A stretch of DNA of 64,000 nucleotides from NCBI GenBank assembly GCA_019454045.1, contig SKCR01001824.1, positions 1 through 64,000 of the forward strand, given 5' to 3'. Positions 23,268 through 34,073 of this stretch are shown one piece after another. The notes under the pieces were generated by a model. The model made no database searches. It was given only the letters and a program-made list of their open reading frames with translations, and had not been told where the DNA came from. The position numbers and the translations under genes were made by a program. Positions within the stretch are counted from its first letter, which is position 1. Every line of letters starts with the position of its first letter. Source of the DNA: Zanthoxylum bungeanum. Lineage: Eukaryota; Streptophyta; Magnoliopsida; Sapindales; Rutaceae.

Positions 23268-26200
23268 TTAACATCTACGCAATCCCTGAGTTTTTACATG
23301 TCTAACAAAGACATCTCTAGGAACAGGTTTGGTCAATGGATCTGCTACCATTTCTTGCGTAGAAATGTACTTCATGTTTACCTCTTCTCGTGCAACTATG
23401 TCTTTCACAAAGTTATATTTGGTATCTATATGTTTCGTTTTACAATGGAATTTTGGGTCTTTTGTGTAGGCTATCGCTGCTTCACTATCACAGTTAACTA
23501 ATACTGGACCAGAAGCTTCATTTGACATACCCAAATGATCCAAGAACCTTTTCAACCACACAGCCTCTTGTACTGCTGATGAAAAGGCCACAAATTCAGC
23601 CTCCATTGTGGATAAGGCTATACAAGATTGTTTCTTACTGCTCCATGAAATGGCACCATTGTTTAGCAAGAAAACAAAACCGGAGGTAGATTTTCTTTCA
23701 TCTAAATCTCCTCCCCAGTCAGCATCAGTATAGCCTCTCAATTGCAGATCATTTCCTTGATAACACAATGAGTAATCAGTGTCCCTCTCAGATACCTAAA
23801 TATTCTTTTAACTGCTTTCCAATGTGCTAGTCCTGGATTGGATTGGTATCTACTTACCATTCCAACAGCGAAACAGATATCAGGTCTTGTACACAACATT
23901 GCGTACATTAAACTTCCAACTGCATTTGCATAAGGAACTTTCTTCATTTGTTCCTTTTCCTGTGGAGTTTCAGGACACAATCTACGACTCAAAGCTTCAG
24001 TTTTCGTGATAGGAGTATCAATGGGTTTGCAAGCCTGCATTTGGAAGCGTTCAAGAATTTTCTTTATATATGACTCATGTGAAAGAGATAATAAATTCTT
24101 TGAACGATTTCTTGAGATCTTAACCCCAAGAATATATGCAGCTTCACCCATATCTTTCATCTCGAAGTTAGATGATAACCATTCTTTAATGTGTTTTACA
24201 AACTCTTATCATTTCCGGCTATAAGTATATCATCCACGTACAAAGATAAGATAATGAACTTATCTTTATCTCTCTTGGTGTACACACAATGATCCTCATC
24301 TATCATTGTGAAATCATTCGAAATGATTGTATTGTGGAATCGTATATACCATTGTCTAGACGATTGCTTGAGACCATATATAGACTTTAAAAGTCTACAT
24401 ACTTTCTCCTTTTCATTTTCTTTTATGAAACCTACTGGTTGTTCCATGTAGATTTCTTCATCAAGTTCTCCATTGAGAAAAGCAGTCTTTACATCCATTT
24501 GATGTAATTCTAGATCCATACTTGCTACTATAGCCAGAATCAAGCGAATTGAGGTAAACCTTACAACAGGTGAAAAAGTCTCTTCGTAGTCAATTCCTTC
24601 CTGTTGCGTATACCCTTTTGCCACAAGTCGTGCTTTATATCTTTCGATATTGCCATCGGCATTACGCTTTATTTTAAGAACCCATTTGTTCTTAACAGCT
24701 TTACGTCCTTTGGGTAGATCAACCAATCCCAAACTTGGTTGGACCTCATTGACTCCATCTCTTCTTCCATTGCTTTCATCCATTTTTCCTTAGCAGGACA
24801 CTGAAGAGCCTCTCTTATGTTTCTAGGTTCTTCATCATCTTGAGGTAGAATCATAAAGGTTTCTCCTTCGATATCGAAACGACGTCGAGGAATGCCTATA
24901 CGATTACTACGTCGCAATTGGGATTCTAGTGGTGGAACTGATTCCTCACTTTCGATATTATTCCCATTTGGATCGTGCACATTGCTCCCACTAGGATTAT
25001 GTACATCACTCCCACTCGGATCACGTAAATGAGACTCGTGTGAAACTAATTCATCATTTTGAGATTCATGTGAAACAGATTCATCATGTTTTCTCAAATT
25101 TCTCTCATCACTCCCACTTGAATTAGGTAAACCCGAGTGTTCACCAATCATGTGATCCATGTGATCTTGAGTTTCATATAGAGATAAATCTTGACCTATC
25201 TCTCCCTGCTTAGGAAAATCATTTTCTAAAAATGTGATATCTCGTGATTCAAATTCTGTCACGCCTCCACTTTCATGTTCACCTATGCAAACATATCCTT
25301 TTGATTGTTCAGAATATCTTATGAAGATACTTTTTTTCCTCTTGGGCCTAACTTTCCATGTTCGTGAGAACGCACATGAACATAAGCCGCACAACCCCAA
25401 GGTTTTAGAAAGTGAATATCTGGTTTACGACCTGTCCATAACTCATATGGTGTGGTGGACACAGATTTAGATGGCACTCGGTTAAGTACATATGTGGCAG
25501 TTAATAATGCATCACCCCAATAGGTTATAGGCAAATTTGCTTGTGCCATCATAGACCTAACCATCTCAAGAAGAGTTCTATTTCTTCTTTCCGCAACACC
25601 ATTTTGTTGAGGAGTAGCAGGAGTAGTCAACTGACGACTAATTCCTTTTTCATCACATAATTCTCTGAACTGATCAGATAAGTACTCACGACCACGGTCA
25701 GTGCGTAGTGCTTTAATTTTCTTGTCCAATTGATTTTCTGTCAAATTCATAAATTTCTTGAAACATTCTAATGCTTCGGATTTATGAGCAATCAAATAGA
25801 CATAACCAAAGCGAGTAAAATCATCTATAAATGTGATGAAATTAGATGCTCCATGCCTTGCCCTGACATTCATTGGACCACATATCTGAATGAATTAATT
25901 GTAATGGAAATTCTGCTCTAGTCCCTTTTCCAAATGGTTTTCTCGCAGTTTTTCCTGCCAAACAATATTCACAGGTTGACAATTCTACCTTCTCAATATT
26001 TCCCAGAAAGCCTTCTTTGGCTAATCTGTTCATTCTTTGTTGGCCTCTAGCATGCCACACAATTACATCACCATTATTATTGACAGTTGAAGTAACAAAC
26101 GAAAAACTGGAATTGTGATTGAAACACTCAACATTCAATACAATAAAACCATCAAGAAAATAACCAGAACCATAGTGTATTGTACCTAAGTACAAATCAA

Positions 26201-26590
26201 CACCAAATTTATGGAAGTTCAAATTGAAACCTAAATTAACCAAAACCAACACAGAGACTAAATTTCGACGAATTTGTGGAGCAAACAATACATCATGTAG
26301 TAGTAAAGTTTTTCCACCATGCATGACTAACTTGCATGTTCCTATGCCTTTGACTTCAACCCGTGAGTTGTTGCCAACATATATCCACTTCACCCCAGGT
26401 GAAATTCGTCGAAATTCCACGAAGGCATCTCTATCCTTCGCTACATGGTCTGTGGCTCCTGAGTCTACAGTCCACAAAGGATTAGATTCAGTTAGAAAGA
26501 TTGAACTTGAAACACATATTTCATTTAAATATGCACGAAAGGTATTCACCTTTTTAGGCTCAGTGCAGTCACGAGCAAAATGACCTTCTT
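23268..26590 (-). pseudogene. pol: Copia pol (protease, integrase, reverse transcriptase, RNase H), frameshifted
   Basis: Domains in order on the minus strand: aspartic protease with VDSGATDHV (DSG at 26457-26465); pre-integrase zinc region near 26045, where the usual LGH portion is missing so its second His is lost; integrase with D at 25825, D at 25699 and E near 25591; a Ser-rich linker; reverse transcriptase with QMDVKTAF and YVDD (24229-24240); RNase H with GYTDADWGG (Asp near 23726) and the ending ADPLTKP. The frame breaks near 25885, 25335, 24735, 24213 and 23780. Each is explained by loss of one or two bases, most in a short homopolymer. At 23780 the second copy (31361) retains the base. 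All other catalytic residues are intact, so the element is young or the breaks are sequence errors. Confidence 0.9.
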
Positions 26591-27412
26591 ACCACAGTTA
26601 AAACATTTAACCTTTGCCATGTTTTTCTTTTTGGTAGGACGTTTTCCTTTCCCATGTTGATTGGTTTTCTGTTTCTTTTCTGGCTTAGAAGAATTTTGTT
26701 CTTTTCCGAACTGGAACCCACCACCATGAAATTTTCTTTTCTTTTTGAAACCCCCAGGTTTGCTAGTTTCTGTCATATACACTTCAGCATTTGACTTAGC
26801 AGCCGCAAGGCGGTCGCTTTCTAATTCAAGGTGACGTTTGGCATCATCAAAGGTTTTGATGCTCTCATTGTGGGTCAAATGCATTTTCATATGCTCCCAG
26901 CTATTTGGAAGAGAACGAATGACCGCTTGGACTTTCTGTTCATCTGTAAGAACATGTCCAGCATCTGCCAGTTCAGTAATCATGTTTGACATTTGCCTCA
27001 AGTGTTTTGACATAGTGAACTCAGGACGTTTCTTGTATGTGTCAAACTTGATTGTCAGTGACCTGAGTTTGGTTATTGAGGTACTACCAAACTTTTCAGC
27101 TAGTGTGGACCACATGTCCTTAGCCATGTCATATTTCCTGAACTCTTTCATTAGGTCATTATCCATACTGCTCAGCAACGTAATGCGGGCAATGGAATTC
27201 TTTTTCTTCCAGGCCTCATAAGCCTCTCGGTCTCGCCTGTGTTGGGCCGTAGTGCCCTGTTCAGGTTCATCCATGCTCATTTTCAAAGTTTCAAGAACCT
27301 CTTGTTCTTCTAGCACATATTGGATTTTCATGCTCCAAATTTCATAATTATCGCCATTCAGTTTCTCACCCTTGTTGAGTTCAGCAATAATGTTCTTTGT
27401 TGCGGAAGCCAT
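26546..27412 (-). CDS. gag: Copia Gag protein, zinc knuckle broken by a frameshift
   Basis: A 288-residue frame from ATG at 27412 (MASATKNIIAELNKG...). Residues ~15-200 fit a copia gag of the UBN2/DUF4219 kind, which builds the virus-like particle and packages RNA. Recognisable parts are the helix-rich segment with W-S-T-L-AEKFGS and the SLP-x-SW motif near residue 170. A Lys-rich tail leads to a zinc knuckle that starts C-F-N-C-G-K-K (Cys270, Cys273). The frame shifts inside the knuckle near 26588, where a run of three G appears as two. The knuckle's His and last Cys are then read in the next frame, joined to pol. In family members gag and pol are one polyprotein. Confidence 0.88.
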   Translation of the reverse strand: MASATKNIIAELNKGEKLNGDNYEIWSMKIQYVLEEQEVLETLKMSMDEPEQGTTAQHRRDREAYEAWKKKNSIARITLLSSMDNDLMKEFRKYDMAKDMWSTLAEKFGSTSITKLRSLTIKFDTYKKRPEFTMSKHLRQMSNMITELADAGHVLTDEQKVQAVIRSLPNSWEHMKMHLTHNESIKTFDDAKRHLELESDRLAAAKSNAEVYMTETSKPGGFKKKRKFHGGGFQFGKEQNSSKPEKKQKTNQHGKGKRPTKKKNMAKVKCFNCGKKVILLVTALSLKR

Positions 27413-27780
27413 ATTAAAAACACAAAGTTTCTACAGACATTCATGCACAATTGTTAATACTTTTATTTATTTTATCATGAAACGAATTATGTTTAATAAA
27501 ATTCTTCAATGGGGTTGGAGTCAAAAGGCCACTATGTGTCCAATCATCATCCAATTACCCAATGTAAAAATATTATCAACATAATCAATCATGTAAAATC
27601 ATTTTCTAAAAAATTACATAAATTCTTAGAACATCTTAATCATGCGACCATTGTACATGACAATCATTGATTTAATTACATAAATTCAAAATCAACATGA
27701 AACATTCATACATATAAATACAATAATTACATGCCATGAAGTAACAGATAATTACACACATAAATATTAACATAGTTTTA
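27413..27780 (-). other. Leader between the upstream frame and gag
   Basis: AT-rich, non-coding. It follows the stop of the upstream frame (27781) and ends at the gag ATG. Nothing else is recognised. Confidence 0.5.
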
Positions 27781-28352
27781 TCATAGAAAATAATATCTAA
27801 CACTTAAAACTTTTCCGGTTCTAGTGTTCCAACGAATAAAAGTCTTTGGATAAGAATCCTCAAATTCTTTCGGTAACTGGTAATTGATCTTGGACAACCA
27901 TGGAAAACCTATTGCAAATTTCGGATCCTTGCAACGTTTCCGAGACATCAAAGGAAAAATGGTATTATTTGCCTTAGATTGAAGATACTCAATCGCTAAC
28001 CTCTCAATGGCTATGTGTATTGAACACGTAGTTCTTCTGTATGAGTTACTAATTTCCAAATATCAGTAAGCCTTTTTTGCCATATTTCCGGGAGAGTATT
28101 TCGTAGCAATCTAAGTCTGTTCGGTTGTCCTATCCAATTACCCTCCCATATAGATTCTTGTAACATGTTATTAAAGGTGATTATATGCGAAATCATATCA
28201 TCATCTTCTTTCATCCGATATTTATCCAGATCCAGCAACATGTCTTTCAATTTTTCACTGTGGGCGGATGTCATAACTCTTTTTGCAGTTTTTGTCTGAT
28301 CGGCATGATTTTTCTGCAACAAATACAAAGAAAAATCAATATAATGAAACAC
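27781..28352 (-). pseudogene. Extra open frame upstream of gag, not recognised, one frameshift
   Basis: Two overlapping minus-strand frames (28011-28352 and 27781-28059) join if one base is missing near 28025, giving about 190 residues. The first part is charged, with helical pattern (around residues 30-70, KLKDMLLDLDKY), followed by a NRLRLLRNTLPEIW segment that faintly recalls gag-type sequences. The second part is basic and aromatic and ends KVLSVRYYFL. A polypyrimidine stretch ending TTGCAG (28314-28315) looks like a splice acceptor, so the true start may be spliced. It lies in sense orientation between primer site and gag, where copia elements usually have no gene. It could be captured host sequence, a degenerate second gag, or chance. 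I cannot name it. Confidence 0.45.
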
Positions 28353-28534
28353 AAAGTTACATTAACTAAAATAAACATCACAAAGATATTCATTTACATA
28401 AACACAAAGTTTATATGATAAAACAAATTTATCATGCCGATTAATAAATATGCAAAAGGAATAGACATTTAATCATGACAGATCGGAATTACCAAAGCAA
28501 ACCGATACAGACATGACCAACACGGGCCACACGG

Positions 28535-28900
28535 ATGTCCACGCGCCATCACGCGCCAAAGGAGTGGCTCACGCGCCTCCACGCGCTGCCACGCGCCGGC
28601 CACGGCTCCCACTCGCCCTCACGCGCCGGCCAGCCTCGGCCAAAGTCACACGCGCAGACGACATGTCGTCCGCTTGTTCGGTGGCCGTATGACATGTCGT
28701 TTGGATCTTTTACTCCTAGCCGACTTGTCGTTTGATCATGTTTCGGATGACATGTCGTCCTTCTCGGTGTTATGCGTACGACTTGTCATACAATAAGCCG
28801 GATGACATGTCGTCTGGAAACGAGGCACACGTACGGCTTGTCGTACAGTATCCGGACGACTTGTCGTCCTCTTCTCTAAATAACGGATGACATGTAGTAC
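28535..28900. repeat. GC-rich leader array: CACGCGCC repeats and nine small palindromes
   Basis: Two adjoining arrays stand out in AT-rich surroundings. First, CACGCGCC-type words recur about every 10 bp or multiples of it (28540-28625). Then nine imperfect palindromes follow at 28657, 28689, 28719, 28746, 28777, 28801, 28832, 28855 and 28886. Examples are GACGACATGTCGTC, TACGACTTGTCATA and TACGGCTTGTCGTA. ACATGT and ACTTGT centres mostly alternate, giving a dimer period near 55 bp. The outer bases change together (G...C to T...A), so pairing is kept in most copies. The array lies ~300-550 bp downstream of the primer site in the element's leader. RNA hairpins or protein-binding palindromes are possible. 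Confidence 0.7.
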
Positions 28901-29195
28901 AACTCTTCTGGGAGTGTTTTTCTCTGGGTAAAAACAGATTCAACTAGCCAACTTCTAGGGTCCATAGCTTTTTCTCAATTTTAATCCAAATTAAGTACAT
29001 GATATACCAAATTGAAGATCTCATGACTAGTTTTCAAAACATATTTGAACATGCGATTATCAATTTTCTACAGAGAGTTATTATGGCCCAAAGTTGGAAG
29101 AAAATCATTTTTTAAACAAAAACCAGAAGTATTTTCAACATTTTCATGCTTGTTCATGCAATTTGTGTAATCCAACTAGAATACATGCATTTAAG
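28901..29195 (-). other. Copia leader next to the primer site
   Basis: Non-coding sequence between primer site and palindrome array. No motif recognised. Confidence 0.5.
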
Positions 29196-29207
29196 CTACT
29201 GATACCA
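29196..29207 (-). other. Primer-binding site (initiator tRNA-Met type)
   Basis: The minus strand reads TTGGTATCAGTAGC directly after the LTR end. TGGTATCAGAGC is the standard initiator tRNA-Met site of plant copia elements, so nine bases match before divergence. It fixes 29209-29820 as the 5' LTR of the left element. Confidence 0.85.
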
Positions 29208-29208
29208 A

Positions 29209-29820
29209 TGTTAGGAAACATAATCCCTAATATATTTACATGTTTGTCCTCTTAGGATCTAACCATACATGTATTACTAGTCCTAGATTTATTTACATGC
29301 TAATTGAAATAAATCTATATTAACCACAACACAATTGCATACCTTTTATGCTTGTAGAGACCTCTTAATCAAACTTAATTGATTGCTTTACTCAATAAGC
29401 AAATGGTCTTATTTATAGGAGGGAAATCAAGTCACTATGTAATCACATGCATTGATTACTATTAATCACATTATTAGGATGCATAATGACCTTTTCTAAC
29501 CCTTCCAAAAATGTTACCATCATGGGTGTACCATATGTTCCCCATTTAACATTTTAACTAATTGTTGTCACTTAACAACTCTTGTTGTTACTTAATTATT
29601 TGATTAACAATTCTTGTTGTTTACTTAGTAATGAAATCATTACTAATTGTTGTTATTTAACAACACCACATAATTAACTTAATAATTCCAACACGAACAT
29701 TATTACTAATTGTTGTTATTTAACAACACCAAATAATTAAATTAATAATTTCCAAATGAAATTATTACTAATTGTTGTTATTAACAACACCAAATAATTA
29801 ACAACAATTAATTTCCAACA
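29209..29820 (-). repeat. LTR shared by two tandem copia copies
   Basis: 612 bp, the same family and orientation as 21640-22239. Its left side has a primer site (so it is the 5' LTR of the left element) and its right side has a polypurine tract (so it is the 3' LTR of the next element). One LTR serving two internal regions is the usual result of unequal recombination between LTRs. Confidence 0.9.
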
Positions 29821-31493
29821 TCTCCCACTCACACATGATGGGATCAACAATTTTTATTATCTCTACAAGAATAATTCATACTTTGCAATTGTGCCGTGCG
29901 ACCAGCATACTTCGAGAGCTCACTTGCTATACATCTGTTAGGAATATATAGCCGCTCGAAAATGGATAGAACCATAGTGGATTATGTATGCAGTATCCTC
30001 GATCATTTATCACATTAAATCTCTCTCGATCTCTTTTCGAATGTAATATTTATTTTTGTATTCACAATCATGTTTGATCACATAGAATAACATAATTGGT
30101 CGACCAGTGAATACAAGCTAATGTGATATTACTCATATAATGATCTTTCTCATTTCTCAATCTCTCAACTTTGATTCAATTAGCTTTTCCAGAGATGTTC
30201 TTTCAGATCGAATCTCTCATGATCTTTCAGCAACACTCCAAGATAGCGATCATCAAATCTAAGTTTTAAGAAGTAGACAAGAGTCTAAAGGGTACAATGT
30301 GAGATTGAAATAATCTCAAGGGTCTCACACAATATCAACTGAGATCTCTACTTGTATTACCCTCAATAGTCACAAATGTACACATGGTATGAAAACATGT
30401 GCTACGGTATTCTCTCATTTCCCATGGAGCGCATGTCTCATAAAATACCGTACAGATTATAGTTCAGACAAACACAATGTCTAACTCATAACTGACATTA
30501 AGACAAGTAAGGTGAAACGAACTTATTCACCTTAGGTCATATCACAGAGAAAGTGACCCCATAACGACATTACTTATTTTCAAGCTTGAGCTCTCTAAAT
30601 ATCACTCAGATAATTAGCTTAAAAATTTGTCTCATCTCTCCCATTAACACAAAGTAATGGAGGCGATTGCCCGTGTGAGAGGGCCAATCATTCTCTTGTC
30701 CGACATACTTCTCATACTAACTAATAGTATATTTGTTTAAACATGTATCAACATAATAACATGTAAGCATTGAACAAATATCAATGAGTATTAACATTAG
30801 TAAACATTATTTGGGAAAAAATACATATCATAATGTGTAAGCACATTAACATCTACGCAATCCTGAGTTTACATGTCTATCTAATAAGACAGACTCTCTC
30901 TAGGAACAGGTTTGTCAATGGATCTGCTACCATTTCTTGCGTAGAAATGTACTTCATGTTTACCTCTTCTCGTGCAACTATATCTTTCACAAAGTTATAT
31001 TGGTATCTATATGTTTCGTTTTACAATGGAATTTTGGGTTCTTTTGTGTAGGCTATCGCTGCTTCACTATCACAGTTAACTAATACTGGACCAGAAGCTT
31101 CATTTGACATACCCAAATGATCCAAGAACCTTTTCAACCACACAGCCTCTTGTACTGCTGATGAAAAGGCCACAAATTCAGCCTCCATTGTGGATAAGGC
31201 TATACAAGATTGTTTCTTACTGCTCCATGAAATGGCACCATTGTTTAGTAAGAAAACAAAACCGGAGGTAGATTTTCTTTCATCTAAATCTCCTCCCCAG
31301 TTAGCATCAGTATAGCCTCTCAATTGCAGATCATTTCCTTGATAACACAATGAGTAATCAGTTGTCCCTCTCAGATACCTAAATATTCTTTTAACTGCTT
31401 TCCAATGTGCTAGTCCTGGATTGGATTGGTATCTACTTACCATTCCAACAGCGAAACAGATATCAGGTCTTGTACACAACATTGCATACATTA
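29821..31493 (-). mobile_element. Second, truncated copia copy (3' part only)
   Basis: Starting at the polypurine tract, this repeats 22240-24000 of the left element: 3' untranslated region, then RNase H (from about 31021) and the end of reverse transcriptase up to 31493. The RNase H frame here is open across [14 protein letters not shown], where the left copy is frameshifted. It differs at the D-A-D/D-A-N residue after GYT, a possible loss of an RNase H active-site Asp. Its own frame breaks near 31020 where the Lys/His-rich end should follow. The copy is cut at 31493 by Ty3/gypsy sequence. Confidence 0.88.
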
Positions 31494-33595
31494 AAATACA
31501 TAAAACATCATACAAGCACCGTGGTGGAAAATGTATCATATTCATTAGCTGATTCAGAAATCATAATGCACTTCCTTTCAGGTGAATACGTTCATTATTA
31601 GAAACAGACAATCCAATTCAATTTCCTTACAAACAAATTTATTTGTTATCAGAAATCAAAAACACATGACGAATCCCCTACAGATATATCCATTCATTAT
31701 CAGAGTCGGAGAACATATTACAGACCTTTTACAGACAATCAAATCATATATCACATATGATAATCACATTTCAAATCATATATAGCTAACTCCTCCGTCA
31801 TTAAAAATCGAAACACACTGTAATCATCTTCACAATCAAACTTATGCAGAAATAAATCTTTCTAGAATCAGAAGTGTTCAAAAATATAATCATGAAACTA
31901 ATCAGACATCCATTACTCGAGTAGCGTACAAAGACTGAAAAATGTCTGAACGGGACCATGTTGTCAGAGGTAGTGGGTCAATCATTTTTTGATGCCAGAA
32001 CAAGAGCCACATAAGGTTAAAATACATAAAACATCATACAAGCACCGTGGTGGAAAATGTATCATATCGCATCCAATCAAAATAGATTTATCCAAAATAT
32101 TTTCTTTCAAAACAACTTAAAATTATATAACCAAAATATATATATAAAACATATAAAACCAAAGTATCATTCGAAAATGAAAAGTGAAAATTTCATGTTT
32201 GATTTCAAAATTAAAGAGAAAAATGAATTAGAGACTTACCTAACTTGAGAACTAGCTTGAGAGTGTTCTAAAATTCATCCAAGGCGTGAGAAATAAGAAA
32301 ATTTTTATTGTTGTTATTGAATGTCAAAAATTATAATGCGGTCAGATAAAAGATGAATAGTGTTTGTTTATATAACAAATGAGTTGATTTTTATTATTAA
32401 AAAATTAAATTAATTAAGTCACATGCACAAAATTAATAGATCATTCCCGAAGTGAACAGGTATCAGCCAGGAAAAATATATTTTTGATTTAGTTTTGTTC
32501 CAAATTTGGAACATATGTAAATTTTTAGATCATTGTCTAAGCTTTCCAACAATATAAAGATTACTAAAAATAAATAATGGTAGCTTAAGTTATAGCCAAA
32601 AAAAATAAAAGTTGTCAGGTACGCATCTCTTCATTTCTCGCGTACCGAATTTGCAAATAATTTGTTGGGTTTTTGAAAAATGATTTCATGAATATCAATG
32701 CATTTATGCATGATGTTATGATACTTTATATGTCTCGTAGGTAAAAAATAATTACGGGGGTCGCGCCGGGATAATCGCGATATTACATTCCCATCTTCTT
32801 ATAAAATTTAATCCTCGAAATTTCCATGTCCTTATATCTGATCAATCAAAGCTAAAAACAATACGAAAACCACCCTACCCATATCCAATAGCTATATTAC
32901 CCTATGTATTGTCAAATAATCAAGCATTACATGTCAAAACAAACCACATTGTATCATATCAAATTCAAGTCAACACATAAAAGATCAGATCAAATAATTC
33001 ATATCAAATCAAATCAATACATCATCATAATCAAATCAGAACTCATACATCCTGGAGATTTCAGATATATTCGATCACTATCAAATCAGACTTTATCAAA
33101 TCAAAACATGCCAATTCAAATCACGTCAAATCACATGAAGTCATTCAATTAATATCAAACTTATTTGTATCATCGCAAATCACATCAGATCGAATCATAT
33201 CAAACTACATCTTATCAAATCACATGCAATTCATTCCGTCTATATCGAATCCAAACCACATCATATGACACCAGATCATACACATTAAGTGATTTTTACA
33301 CACACCAAATCCAAATCATAATACATCATATCATATACCAGAAAGATCAAGACATGTTACAAATATAGGACTTATATGGTCTATAAATAACAAAACCAAA
33401 CTAGCTTAGTCAAAACGGTAAGCTAATTTGTAAACTGTTTGCTAGAAACATGCATACCAATTTATTCGATTAACTAAAATCGATATGGCAAATCGGCTAG
33501 CCGTTTTATTCAAACAGTAAATCATTTTATCCAAATTAGTTTGCGAACTCTGAACTGAATTTAACTCTGAATCTCTTCATTTCTCATGCCAAAAA
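31494..33595 (-). mobile_element. 3' end of a Ty3/gypsy element, copy 2
   Basis: Matches 19454-20815: LTR part to 32787, then the polypurine tract (TTCCCATCTTCTT, 32788-32800, complement AAGAAGATGGGAA), the ATTTCGAGGATTAAATTTTA end of the internal region, and ATCAAATC-rich non-coding sequence. A ~50-bp word starting AAAATACATAAAACATCATA is present twice, at 31494 and 32020, so there is a ~526-bp duplication or an inner repeat next to the copia junction. Open frames at 32904-33368 come from low-complexity sequence. Confidence 0.65.
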
Positions 33596-34073
33596 ATCAC
33601 AAAATGATTATCAAAATATGTTAAATATATTTTACATCATTCTATCACACAATATAATTTTAAACTCACATACTTATAACGTGTGGTCCTTATTTGGTTT
33701 GTTCCCAAGTGGAACATGAAATTGATCGTAATCCACAGAATATCTCCTTCAATTAATATCATTAGATGATTTTCATATTCTAATGATCATGAGTGACACC
33801 AAACACTGTATCATGACCCCTGAAAGAAAAAATAGAACTTTTTCGTAAATGACTTCCGTATGATACAACTATTCCCCCAAAATAGTATTCCACTAATGAC
33901 TTAAAGTATGAAATATGTCTAATCCACTTTTCATTGGTTTAGTATTGATCATAATCCCAATGATATGAAATATAAAAATTTCCCCACTTGAAATTCTCCC
34001 ATTATGGTTATGGATTTGCATAATCACATATGTCAACTGCATAGTGGAATAATAAAATCCCTAAACCTATATT
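33596..34073. other. Unassigned AT-rich sequence
   Basis: No gene or known repeat is recognised between the Ty3/gypsy fragment and the LTR that begins at 34074. Confidence 0.4.

Larger units (their letters stand above)
21640..29820 (-). mobile_element. Nearly complete Ty1/copia retrotransposon
   Basis: Reading on the minus strand the order is 5' LTR (29209-29820), iMet primer site, ~1.8-kb leader, gag, protease, integrase, reverse transcriptase, RNase H, polypurine tract, 3' LTR (21640-22239). Integrase before reverse transcriptase defines Ty1/copia. The LTR copies are close in sequence. The left flank is ...GACACATAC. The right LTR is followed by more element sequence, so no target duplication can be checked. 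Coding capacity is complete in domains but broken by at least six frameshifts, described under pol. Confidence 0.92.

Noticed and set aside
28657..28900. CRISPR-like array
   Set aside because: Repeat units are palindromes of ~14 bp at irregular 23-32-bp spacing within a plant retrotransposon leader; no cas genes and the context is eukaryotic.
32904..33368. Two plus-strand frames in the gypsy fragment
   Set aside because: They come from degenerate ATCAAATC low-complexity sequence and lie antisense to the element.
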